64,000 nucleotides of DNA from Neofusicoccum parvum (Eukaryota; Ascomycota; Dothideomycetes; Botryosphaeriales; Botryosphaeriaceae), in NCBI GenBank assembly GCA_020912385.1, contig CP087219.1, positions 1,302,001 to 1,366,000 on the forward strand. Direction: 5' to 3'. The position numbers and the translations under genes are program-made. Shown piece after piece: positions 53,817 through 64,000 of the stretch. The notes beneath the pieces are model-generated. The model was given only the letters and a program-made list of their open reading frames with translations. It made no database searches and was not told where the DNA came from. The stretch's first letter is position 1; each line of letters opens with the position of its first letter.

Positions 53817-56800
53817 ACGACGAGGGACATGGAAGGTGGCGTGTAAAGTATGGAGGAATGGTCGAAAAAGGACAAAAAATATCACGAGTGGGTGGGTGGG
53901 CGGCATCGACATCATCATCAAAGACGTGAGGGTGGTGGGCGTTCGTAAGGGCGTTTTTTTTTGTGGCTGATGACTGAAAGAGTGGTTGGTTGGTTGGCTT
54001 ATCAGACTTGTGTTTTTGTTACTCAGCATGGTTTTCTGTTTCGAGAGAGAAATACGAGTTTCTTCGACAGTACGTTCTCCTTCCTGCGTGTTAGTGGTGG
54101 GGTGGAAATGGTGCTTGGTTTTGCGCTGGTGGTTGGAACTACACTGCCCATGCGGTCCCATCAAAAGTGTTAAATTGGCGCTCTCTACGGTCTTTTTCTT
54201 TGATGTCACCTGATAACGAGCATTTCTTTCCAACCTAAAAGTATGACGACTTCCATAACAGGGTAACATCGTCAAATCGTTAGGTAAAATCGACTGCGGA
54301 CAGCTGGTGACACTGTTTTATTCCCGTCACATGGTGGTTCTGAGGGCCATCAGTAAATGGCGCGGATGAATAGGAGCAGAGGAAAATAGGGTAACATTTC
54401 GACACATCTGCGGCGCCGACTGCCAAAGTGGCATGAGCAAGGCAAAATTTTGATTGAAGCTGGATCTGTGTATTCTCTATTTCTCTCGCCTGTACGAGAT
54501 CTACTAGTATAGGCCTACTATAACTAAGGCAGGTGCTGTGTTACGGTAACCCAGAACGATGCGGGTTGACGACCGTAACACAAAGACCTAATAAAATGGC
54601 TGAAGAGGATCAAGCTTGAGGGTATTTGTCTTAGTAGAATGAATGCCGAGGCACGAAGAGAAAATACGGTCGTTGTAGAACCTGAGCTTTTTGAGAGGCC
54701 CACCTAACAGTCATCATGTGTTCATCTCGCTGGAAGCCTAGGCTTCAGCTGATAAGCTTATTTCCAAACGATGTATATATGAAGGTCACGAAGACCGGAC
54801 CGCGCATGTGGTGCCTCCGAAGTGTTGGCCTGAAGCGTTCTTTTTAGCCTGTCATCCACGGTAGCGAATGAAGGACTAGGAAGTCACTCATACTTAGTGA
54901 AACCTGGAAATAAATGAAAGTTGGCTGCGACTGCTTTCGAGGGTTTCTAGAAAACTCTCCCCTCTGTGTTGCTTGTGCGTCGAGATTTTTATGAGTAGCA
55001 CGCAGCAATCTGAGTCCCCGGCCTTTTTCATCATCGAGCTATGGTAATGCATTTCCACGTGGTTGATTATCGTTTGTCAGGGGCGCAAGCAGATGCCGCC
55101 GGAGTGTATCGATAGTAGACTAGGGAAGACGGCAATCCCGTGAGGTGACGCGCAGCCTGAGGTATTAATTCGTAATCCTGCTCCCAGAGTCAGCAGGCAG
55201 AGTGTGTGCTCCACGAATGGGGTCTTGCTCAGGTGCCGTGGCGGGACATGTGAGGTCAGATCAGATGCGAGGTCGCAGTGAGTCAGGCTCGCCGGCTTGA
55301 AAGTAATCCTGTCTTTTCGGGTTTTCCCATGAGACTAGGAACGGTGCCGATTTTTCGCCGCTTGAGATGGATTTGGATAGAGTCATCTTAATTTAATCCA
55401 GGATATTGCAAAGTGCGCGCCATGTGACTGGGGGCCTCTTGATCACTACGGTGTTCGTTGTTCCGAAGCACTTGCATAGGAAATGAGATCATTGCCACTG
55501 AGCTGATGTTGGTGTCCAGCAAATGTTTGCGGTGCTGACTAATTGCGATGAAGGCATACCGGTGATATGGATCACTTATCACAAAGTGGATACGGCCCGT
55601 TGTTTACACTGAGAGAGTTACCGAGGGATCTCACACTATGACGGAGGTAATCAAACATGGCTCCAATCTTCTCTTGTGGCCTGGGGTTCGTATGCCGATC
55701 CCTGCCCGGTTCAGGAGGATTGCCATAATAGATACGATACTTCATGAGAGAATTACCGCGTGACGTCAGCCTTAAAATTTTCCGTTCCGCGTGAGAGATA
55801 GAGGGGCCTCCATCCCCTGCTAATCGGAACCACGTGGACGTGATCATTATTCCGCTTAGGGGTGGAGTATTGGTTGTTATGCTGATTGACAGACCGCGCC
55901 CAAGCTTCCATTGCCAGCTGCTTGAATAGGTAAGTCCATGAGATCGTCGTGCGGTTCGGCTGTCGGTGCACCTCCACACCGTGCTCCGAGCGATGCCCTC
56001 AGTATCGTCATCAGCTGCACCCCGTGCTTCTTCTTTATCGTGTTCCATTTTTAGCTTTCCAGATCTTCAATGGTTGTCGGTTCGAAATCGTTGAAGGGAG
56101 ACACATTCAGGGGAGTTGAAGCAATTATTAAGACGTGAAAGTGCGTTAGGAGAGTCGTAAACCCCTCTGAACGAACGCTTGAGCAACAAATACGAGCAAG
56201 TTCGACTACACCACCGTGCTGGCACGCGATACCCGAAGGAGCCAACCGGATCGGCGGAAGATTTGGGACCAGGAATAGTCAATGTCGCCATCTTTTAGTT
56301 CCCCCAGCCATCATGCACACTCGCGATCGGAAACTTCGGGCGTCTGGTTGGACGGCTCGGCAAATTAGGCTGACGGCATGAAGATGGCCGTGGGCAGATT
56401 TTGCACTCCCAAGAAGTAGCAGAGGAAAGCCACGCCGGTGTCGTCTCACCAACGTGCCAACGCTCGCACGTAATCACCGGTGAGGCTCAGCTGTTTGGAA
56501 AGCGTTGCAGGGAACCAGGTGCGGCTATCGGCTACGTGGTCGAAGTTCGAATGACGACGGATAAAAAAAAATTTCAGGACACAGGAATCCTGCGCTGCGC
56601 GGGCCGGAAGCGAGATGACGAGAGCCTTCGGAGGATTCGCAGCGAGGATCTGCCGTCCAGACATTGCATATTGGAGCAACCTCCCGGCCGATTGAGGTGT
56701 ACGGGAAGCGGTACGAGGCTGCGGCACAGAGGGCAGGGTGCTGTTGGCGCTGCTCGGGCCGGCTGGGGGCACTATGTCCGGTCCGGGGGGTTTGCTCACT

Positions 56801-57681
56801 GTACGTGCCTGAACATCCGGAAGCACTTCCGGACAGCCCTCGGATCCGAAAGGGAAGGACGGGAGTCAAAAAAAGAAACGGGAGCCCGCTCGGATCTGCC
56901 TGGCGCCACGTACCGGCCGGAGCGAGGACCCTGAAAGCGCGCAGTGATGCAATGCGGGACAAGTTTTCGATAAAACGGGTTTCTTTTTGCGTCCAGCAGA
57001 TGACGATGGGGGGGTGTCTTTCTCAATTTCCCGGCGGCCACGTGCCACGCGCCGTCTGTGCTCCCAGTGTTCCTGTGTGTTCCCACCTCCGCGGGTCCGG
57101 CTTTGTCGAGCCCGGGCTGCCGTCACCGGTGGGGACGGGGAGAAGTGGGTAAGGCTTGGAAACGCAGCGGCGGCGGGAGCCAGTGCCGGCAGCTCTCCTC
57201 TCAGGAGGGCCGGGAGATCTGCGGGCGGGTGCTCGAGTGGTACGAGCAGGCAACGCGTGCGGCACGGAAATAACATGGCGAGGACTGCTGGAATAGGAAA
57301 TATACCCTATAATCGCTATTGATGGGGGAGCGGCGCCTTGGCCAGCGGCAGGTTTGGCGGGAACAGCCGCACAAGCGCAAGCGACAAATGCTCCCTCACT
57401 GACTCGGTCGGGCGCTTGAGGGCGCCAATCAGTCGTGGGGCCGCCGGCCGGTCCTGCGTGTTGGGCGTCCTCAGGCAGCTGAGACATCGCACCACCCGAT
57501 TCGAGAATAGATGGAACAACGGGGCTGTGGAAACCCAAGCTGGCCCCCGCCGCGAAGAGCATAAAAGTGATACGAAGCGAACCGCGGGTCCGCCGTTCCT
57601 GAAGACCGAGGAGCACCAGAGTGAAGAATTCCACTCAATCCGAATTTTCATCGTTTCCACCGAGGCCCGCGACCCGAAACC
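53817..57681. other. 3.9 kb gene-poor region
   Basis: Long stretch with only short or motif-free frames (for example minus 55572-56048 and plus 56401-56934). Composition is closer to AT/GC balance than in the coding parts. I found no transposase, reverse transcriptase or RNA gene, so it may hold unrecognised or decayed elements. A hairpin lies at 54537-54582. The last ~250 bp is the promoter of the gene at 57682. Confidence 0.45.
54537..54582. repeat. inverted repeat able to form a hairpin
   Basis: TGTGTTACGGT (54537-54547) is perfectly complementary to ACCGTAACACA (54572-54582). Inside it AACCC (54548-54552) can also pair with GGGTT (54563-54567), leaving a 10-nt loop and a 4-nt bulge. The function is unknown. 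It could be a fold-back element remnant, a dyad binding site, or the 3' end of a transcript. Confidence 0.8.
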
Positions 57682-58188
57682 ATGCCGCCGGAACTGGATC
57701 AGCAGCGCTTTCTGGACGACAGCGCATTCGCGCAGGCGGTGTCGGCGTTGGTTGTCAGCATCCTGGTGTTCAAAGGAGAGCCGCTGGACTACCAGAGACA
57801 CCGGCACACTGCGCTCAGCTTCCGGCCGCTCTTCCCTGAGGATGCCGGCGGTCCCGGGGCGCTCGTCGTGCACATCACCGGGCCGCCGGGCGAGCTCGGG
57901 TTCCAGGTGTACGACCGCTACGACGCCAGCCGCGATCCAGGACGGACACTGGTGAAGGACGTCATGGTGGGCACGCTGCGCAAAGAGGCGTCCAAGGCCG
58001 AGGTGGTGCAGTTGCTGGCGGGCGTGCCGATCGAGAACTGGGACCGCGAGTTCAACTGCCAGTCGTGGGTGGAGAAGGGCATGCGGAAGCTGCGCGAGAT
58101 CGAGTGGGTGAGCGAGGAGGAGTTCGAGCAGGGCCTGGACGGCATGATCGAGTGCATACTGGAGGCGGACGAGGACCCGGAGGGGTGA
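57682..58188 (+). CDS. uncharacterised 168-aa protein with NCQSW motif
   Basis: Single exon. No named family assigned. The fold looks mixed alpha/beta: VSALVVSILVFKGEPLDYQR, then LVVHITGPPGELGFQVYDRY, VGTLRKEASKAEVVQLLAGV, and FNCQSWVEKGMRKLREI, ending in an acidic helix. The Asn-Cys-Gln-x-Trp block after an upstream VHITG strand resembles fungal small-protein families that carry an NCQ(T/S)W motif. The cysteine could be catalytic (papain-like arrangement, with the His of VVHITG), but that is only inference. Upstream sequence has a plausible A/C-rich leader. It lies between two gene-poor tracts, and a minisatellite run begins just after its stop. There is no signal peptide or membrane segment. 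Confidence 0.7.
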   Translation: MPPELDQQRFLDDSAFAQAVSALVVSILVFKGEPLDYQRHRHTALSFRPLFPEDAGGPGALVVHITGPPGELGFQVYDRYDASRDPGRTLVKDVMVGTLRKEASKAEVVQLLAGVPIENWDREFNCQSWVEKGMRKLREIEWVSEEEFEQGLDGMIECILEADEDPEG

Positions 58189-58320
58189 CGGGGCGGCGTG
58201 GGCGGCGGCGAGCAGAGGCGGCGAGGGGGTTGCAGGTAAGCGGCGAGGGAAGAGAGGCGTCGAACAGAGGCTGACAGGAACGAAGGCGAGCGAACAGCAC
58301 CGTCGGTCGCGCAACGAAAG

Positions 58321-58364
58321 CCAGCGAGAGGCCAGCGAGAGGCCAGCGAGAGGCCAGCGAGCGG
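58321..58364. repeat. 11-bp tandem repeat CCAGCGAGAGG
   Basis: Three perfect copies (58321-58353) and one with a single mismatch (58354-58364). Confidence 0.9.
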
Positions 58365-58471
58365 GCCCAGGGCGGCGCAGGGCGGCGCAGCGCGTGCGAG
58401 ATGCAGAAAGAGCCGGGCAGCGAGGAGGGCAACGGCAGGAGAGGCAGAGGTAGCGGGACTGGCGAGGCCGG

Positions 58472-58498
58472 ACAGCGGGGACAGCGGGGACAGCGGGG
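58472..58498. repeat. 9-bp tandem repeat ACAGCGGGG
   Basis: Three perfect copies in tandem, flanked by related sequence on both sides. Confidence 0.9.
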
Positions 58499-58699
58499 AC
58501 AGGGCGGGGATTTCAGTTCTGACTGCAGGTTGCGGCGTTGGAAGTTGCGGGCCAGCCGCCATGCCCAGAGCGGCTGCCCACAGTCGCGCTAGCACCGACC
58601 CGGCTGCTGCACGCCGCACCGCCAGAGAGCGCGTCTCTTGACCTCGCCGCAGAGAGAGCGCAGGAGCCCGCTGCGCCAGCCCGGCTCCCGCCGCCCCCG

Positions 58700-58780
58700 C
58701 TCCCACAGCTCCCCCAGCTCCCCCAGCTCCCCCAGCTCCCCCAGCTCCCCCAGCTCCCCCAGCTCCCCCAGCTCCCGCAG
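58700..58780. repeat. 9-bp minisatellite CTCCCCCAG
   Basis: Seven perfect copies (58709-58771) flanked by one variant on each side (CTCCCACAG and CTCCCGCAG). The 9-bp unit keeps frame, so all six frames stay open through it; this does not indicate a protein. Confidence 0.95.
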
Positions 58781-59831
58781 CTCAGCAGGCCCCGGTGGCA
58801 CGTCTCGGCCCTTCCTTGTCTCGGTCGAGCCGCGCCCGCCTCCGTCCACCCGTCGAGCTCGACGCCGACTCTGCGGCTTCGCTGCTGGCCAGCGGCATCA
58901 CTGTGGCCAGCCCGTCGGACACTGCCGGCTCCACGGCAATCTGAGCTCATGTAAAAGGACAACTAGCTAGCTCCCTGGATCTGCGCCTTCACCTCTACCG
59001 TGGCGGGAAAATATACCTTTTGGCAGCCTATGCCGGTGTTCTGTTCGTTCTCTTTGAGCCAGTCCGGGCTGCATTCTCACCCGCTTTCCGTCTTCCCCGG
59101 GCCCGGACTGCTGGCTCAGTTCTCGTGTCAAGCAGCCAGAGTCGATTTGCGTGCGTTTGGAGAGGTCCGCAGCAGTGCACTGGGGCGTGGTATGTTTCCA
59201 TCTCTCAACCGTCGCCATTCTGCCGCTCTTAAGACCTTTCCTGACCGTTTCGGCTTGTTTGACACAGTGTTGCCCACGTGGGACTATGGATGGCGCTGGC
59301 CTGATTGTTCTTGAACTTCAAGATGCAGCCAAGGACCAAAGAGCTGAAGTCCAGGGAACCGGGTGTTCTGGCTGATTTTGCTCCTGTCTGAGCAGTCCAT
59401 GCTGAACGAGTGCAAAGAGGCTTGTTGTTGAGCCGTCATGTTCTCTGCCTGCTCGCCTCCCCCTGCGCATTTTACGTCAATATAAGCTCCACCTTGACGG
59501 ATGTGGCGAGCACTAGGAAAGCCTCGTAAGCCACAACGCCCCCACAGCGACTCTTGAATCACGGGCACCCTCGACTAAGTGCACGACAGCTGTGCACCTC
59601 CCGTGCTCAACCTGTTCCAACCACGCCTACCCGAGAGATTTACGAATACGATATCGTCGACAGCATTGAAGCCGAACGGATGTGCGAGCTCCGAAACTTC
59701 GATCCATACGAACCCGACTTGGCAAATGCTGTAGATGTCTCGAGCATCTATAAAGTCACAGTTCAGTGTCGCTCGTCAGACAGGTGTCCAGTCCTCCCAG
59801 CTCCACGGTTTAGACAGCCCTCACCCCCACC

Positions 59832-60957
59832 ATGGACCCCTCCACCCAAACCATCCTCATAACCGGCACCTCCGGCCACGCCGGCGCGCACATCCTCCTC
59901 GCCTTCCTCGCGCGCGGCTACGCCGTCCTCGCCGCCGTGCGCTCCCAATCCAGCGCCTCCAAGGTCTCCCGCACGCTCGCCGCGCACGCCACGCCCGCCC
60001 AGCAATCCCGCGTCTCCTTCGCCGTCGTGCCGGACATCACCGCGCCCGGCGCCTTCGACGGCGCTGTCAGCGGGGCCGATGGCATCGTCCACGTCGCCAG
60101 CCCCGTCCGCCCGGCCGGCGGCAGCTCCGACGTCGTCGCCGACATCCTCGACCCGGCCGTCGCCGGCACGCTCGGCCTGCTCGACTCCGCGCGCTCGCAC
60201 GGCCCGCGCGTGCGCCGCGTCGTCGTGACCGGCTCCATGGTCGCCGTGATGCCGTTCGGGACGAGCGTTGTGGCCGCCGACCACGTCTTCACCGAGGAGG
60301 ACTGGTGCGGCCGCCCTCCACCCCCTCCCTCTCCCCTCTCCAGACGCTGACAGGTGGCCGCCGTGCAGGATGAGCATCGACCGCGACATCGCGGTCAAGT
60401 CCGGCCACCCGGGCATCGCGTACGCGGCGTCGAAAGTCCTGGCCGAGCGCGCGGCGCTGGAGTACGGCGCGCGGCACCCGGGGCTGCGGTTCAGCGTCGT
60501 GACCGTGGTGCCGCCATCGATCTTCGGCCCGCAGATCAACGCCGTCGATTCCCTCGACGGGCTGAACCTGACGCCCGCCGCCGTGTGGAGCATCGTGAGC
60601 GGAGACTTGGCCGGGAGGGAGCCGCCGTCGGTGAGGCCGCCGACGTTTGTTGACGCGAGGGATTTGGCGGAGGCGCATGTGCGGGCGTTTGAGGTGGAGG
60701 AGGTGGAGGGGGGGAGCAGGAGGTTTTTGGTGTGTGGGGATGGGGTGGTGACAGGAGGGAAAGTTGTGGGGGTGGTGAGGGAGAGGTTTCCGGAGTTGGA
60801 GGGGAAATTGCCGGTGGGTGAGGCGGAAGAGAACGGGTGGAGGTTCAGTAATGAGAGGGCGAAGAGGGAGTTGGGCATGGTGTTTAGAGGGTTGGAGGAG
60901 ACGGTCGTGGATACGGTTGAGTGTGTGTTGAGGTTGGAGAAGGAGTTTAAGGGTTGA
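59832..60957 (+). CDS. NAD(P)-dependent epimerase/dehydratase-type reductase
   Basis: Extended short-chain dehydrogenase of the dihydroflavonol-4-reductase / Gre2-like type, a cytosolic carbonyl reductase. The substrate is unknown. Exons 59832-60304 and 60369-60957 (64-nt intron) give 353 aa. The nucleotide-binding motif is ILITGTSGHAGAHILLAFLA (TGxxGxxG). GIVHVASPV and RRVVVTGSMVAV follow, with the serine/threonine site near VVTGS. The catalytic Tyr and Lys are in IAYAASKVLAERAA (YxxxK). Then come VVPPSIFGPQ and PPTFVDARDLAEAHVRAF. The junction EEDW|MSIDRDIAV is exact. The last third switches from C-rich to A/G-rich codon usage (GAGGTGGAGGAGG) but stays in frame and in family. It stands alone, without an obvious pathway partner. 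Confidence 0.9.
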
Positions 60958-63900
60958 GCGAGGATGAAGGGCAAAGAATTACTTTTCACCGGATTCCTCT
61001 TGAAAAGAGCTATTGAAAGCTGTTCCGTCATGCTCGATCTGTAAAATAGAGATGGAACAAATAGATACATCAGCTCCGCAGGTTTTTTTTCCTACCAAAT
61101 CCAGTGACGATGAGGAAGCAAATCGTCACAGGGAGAATAAGGAGTACCACTAGCAAGAAGGTCACGCAGGTACTCACAGCAACAGAAATGCGTTCCGCGC
61201 AATAAAAGTGAAGTTGCTGATCTGTGGTTAAGCTGCGTTGATTCTTTGGTTTCGTTCTGTTAGAAGAGCTGTTTGTGTCATCTCGGACATGTCAGCTGGA
61301 ACCCTGCCGGTGTGGTGAAGAGTGAGTGCCTGTTTGTTTGTTTGTTTGCCCACTTTATCTCGACCACGACCGTGAAATCTAAGCTAGCAAGTCTTCGTAA
61401 AAGGGGCTAGCCAGTCTGGGTCTTTGCTCTCCGGTGAAATTTGAATCGAGTCATCTTGCGAAACCAGCCAGGATGATTTCTCTTCCTTAGAAAGAGGCGA
61501 ATCATTGTTGAAGTAATTGCACATGCTTCGGATATCCGCGCGGATGATGGTCGACTATCACCATCGTAATTATTCCAGTATTTCTATTAGGGCACGTGTT
61601 CTAAGAAGTAGGTGTAACGCGTACTCATCTTAGGAACCGCAGCAGGCTCTTGATCATGTCTTGGCAAGGATGAAAGCGCGGGTTGCGTGCTCTGAGCTGC
61701 TCTTCCTGGTGCCTTTGTCGCGATTCGATCCGGTTCTGTTCCCGGAAGCTGTTCCTGAATAGTGGAAGAGTTGTCCTGTTGCAAATCTGTATTGATTTGA
61801 GCAAAATACGAATACGAATGTGTTTAGAAACATATCCGCTACCAATGAATGAACCTCGTCTGAACTTTGCCATTGAGACGGCGACGGCCTTGGAGAACCT
61901 CGTGACTTTGGTACCTCCATATGCTCCTCCAGCTGATACTACTCAGTTTTGCCGGCTGTAGATGCCATAGCAACCCGGGGATAAGAGACTGATGTCTGTA
62001 TGTGTTGGGATGTTGGTGTAGTGAACGCCCAGGTGGCGTTCTCAACGTTCAGCCTTACCTATGAGGCTATGACCCCAACCTTCATGCTGAAGAAGGACAA
62101 AAAATCTAATCAAATGAGTGTACCAACCCAATAAGCGTGTCCAATTGAAGGCCAACGAGAAGCCGGCTTGCTGGACAACGCTGGCCTGGGAAAGCTCGAT
62201 TGTTTCCGAAAATTTTCACTAGTCTAAAGACCTTCTGCGTTCTAAAGTCTAAACACCGCAGAAGACCACAACCACCCCACCCAGCTCCGCATAACCAACC
62301 TCCCATATACCCCACCAAATCCACAAAGACCACGTGCACCCCGAGACGCGCACCTTCACTTATTCACTATCGCCTTCATCCTCCTGATCCCGTCCACATT
62401 ACGATCCCACACCCACTGTCCCTGAAGGGCATATCACCCACCAGCTGCGCCGCTGGGACATCACAGCTTTGATCGAGCAAGTCGAAGATGTTAGTGCCGG
62501 ACGTCAACCGCTTCGTAGCGCCGAGCTCTTTCGCCGCGGCCCACCAGCTGGAGAGGGCCGTGCGGCAGCCGCTGCCAATTTCGAGGGCGATAGAAGGAGG
62601 GCTGTGAGGAGTGAATACCGAATGACGTGTTAATGTTTGAGTGTTGTGGAGGTAGTTCACCGCATTTGGCATCCCGATCGGGACGCCAACTATGAGGCTT
62701 GTTCCAAGTGGGGACAAGAGGATCTCGGCAGTGGAGCAGTGTCGAGAAACAAGACAGAAGACCAAGGGATCAGACTATAGCATGCTTAGGTCCATGCAAA
62801 AGGTGTTTGAGAAAAATGCAAAATAGCGGAATTCTAATCACCAACCTAACACACACAGACGAGAGCCCAACCCTTTTGCCGCTACGCTTCCTGCTGTAAT
62901 ATCACCCGCATTTCCCGCCTAGGTTGGTGGTTTGAATCTCTTACTAGATGTTCTATTGGTAGTTAGCACTATCATTTGTCATGTTGTGGCGGCAGCGTAG
63001 CGTCACTGAGCTACCATCGAGCAGCGGGATTTGCGGTGGAGGACGGACGCAAGTGTCGTTTCCGAACATTGCTGGCTACCTCTTCGTTACGTATCCGCAT
63101 GGTCGGCTTTTGGTCCCATCTGCATCTTCCGAGCATCTTACAGTCCGGCTTGGTGAGTCCGAATCCGTTCGCTCTTGATCCAAACCCAACGAGAACCCAG
63201 GCACCGGCGATGAAACTCTGGCAAGGCTTCCCCATATCACTGATCCTCCTTGAGCAGGTGAAAATGTAAAGTGGAGTTGCTGAGGACCGGGCCGTAAGCA
63301 GGGAAACAGCTCAATGACATCATCGGTGGGACCGGAGGTCCATCCGCAAGAGGCCACCCAAGACACTTCCAATGACTCCTGAGCATTGGACAGCGGAGAC
63401 GGCGGCTTGTCCGTCCAAAGAGAGCAGTGATCCAACCAGCGGCTCTTTGCGCGGTCAATAACAGGAACAAGGGCAAGGACATTAGGCAGCAATCCGAGCC
63501 AGTCACGGTCTTAATCCGCCGATGCGACTACTGCGATTCCCGATGGTGGCTTGCAGTTTAGGAAAGTGCGAGCTAGAAGGCATTCAAAGTGATTAGCAGG
63601 GGGCAAGCTCGTAGTTCCTTGCGCCCCCTGACTGCCAGTGCAGACCGTGTTTCTGGAAGCGAAGACGTTTCTCAAGTAAATTTAGGACTTCTGGTTCTTG
63701 AAGACTCCATCGCATAATTGCCAAACGCGGGGCAAAGCTACCGCGCTTGACCGCTGGTCTACAACAGGTGGAAGTAGCTCGAGTGACAGACGGCGATTTG
63801 GGATGTGTGCCGACTATTCGAGAGCCGACTCGGAACGCTTTGCCGGCACGGTAGAGACACGCAAGCACCTGTGTTCAGACTACTTCAGACGGGTGCACTG

Positions 63901-64000
63901 CCCGCAACATGAGACCAGTGCAAGACGCATCACTGGCGAAGTGTTCGCTGCTTCACCGCTGGGGGAGTGGTACCAAAGACTGTACTCTGCGGAATGAGGC
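60958..64000. other. 3 kb right-hand end without recognisable genes
   Basis: Mixed, partly AT-rich DNA with short frames on both strands. The longer ones (minus 62376-62765, plus 62981-63178, minus 63076-63492) show no motif I can name and have no supporting splice structure. A GTTT reiteration lies near 61331-61346. Decayed genes cannot be excluded. Confidence 0.45.

Larger units (their letters stand above)
58192..59831. other. minisatellite-rich spacer before the reductase gene
   Basis: Contains at least three short tandem arrays within 0.5 kb (listed separately) and no frame with a recognisable domain. Frames through the arrays encode monotonous Pro/Leu/Gln/Ser or Gly/Glu/Leu/Trp runs on both strands. 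The right end includes the promoter of the gene at 59832. Confidence 0.5.

Noticed and set aside
54260..54397. Direct repeat AGGGTAACAT at 54260 and 54388 as possible target duplication
   Set aside because: Only 10 bp, no element structure between the copies.
55572..56048. 158-codon minus-strand frame
   Set aside because: No recognisable motif and no promoter-like leader; likely chance.
62915..62945. tRNA B-box-like GGTTTGAATCTC
   Set aside because: No A box or acceptor stem can be built around it.
62376..63178. Frames hinting at an acyltransferase remnant
   Set aside because: The resemblance was vague and could not be supported by any named motif.

Overview
The window looks like nuclear DNA of a filamentous ascomycete (Pezizomycotina, perhaps Dothideomycetes; the class is a guess). 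Genes are intron-rich. Most introns are 47-76 nt with GT..AG ends and CTAAC/CTGAC-like branch points. Promoters are pyrimidine-rich, and the proteins are typical of this group (Atg5, MPC1, eIF3b, Rrn10, NCS1 permease). I built exon models by hand. Every spliced model listed as a CDS adds up to a whole number of codons and restores a recognisable or uninterrupted protein.

Left part (0-8 kb): eIF3 subunit b (minus), then a head-to-head pair of an NCS1 nucleobase permease and an adenine-deaminase-like amidohydrolase sharing a promoter with GATA-factor-like sites, a likely purine salvage module. From 8 to 16 kb there is a very GC-rich, gene-poor block. It holds a broken type-B carboxylesterase, a possible 51-aa gene, minisatellite DNA and a DUF3602 (Par32-like) gene.

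Middle (17-35 kb): Sdh2 and a HAD phosphatase (divergent), an MFS sugar transporter, an Rrn10-like Pol I factor and a CSA/Rad28-like WD40 protein (divergent), an unknown protein, Atg5, ornithine decarboxylase, and a METTL21-type methyltransferase.

Right part (35-64 kb): a conserved-looking but unknown acidic protein, an intron-containing tRNA-Gln(CTG), a secreted sulfatase, ribosomal protein uL5 (Rpl11) divergent from SmB, MPC1, PEX1 divergent from MCM7, a 3.9 kb apparently empty stretch, a small unknown protein with an NCQSW motif, a run of minisatellites, an NAD(P)-dependent reductase, and 3 kb without recognisable genes.

Most genes are housekeeping and sit in divergent pairs with 0.25-0.8 kb shared promoters. 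I found no clearly new multi-gene system. The best leads are the permease/deaminase pair with its altered active-site motif, the GC-rich non-coding block with the esterase relic, extreme small exons (a 3-nt start-codon exon in Rpl11 and a 9-nt micro-exon in SmB), and an in-frame, stop-free intron in Atg5.
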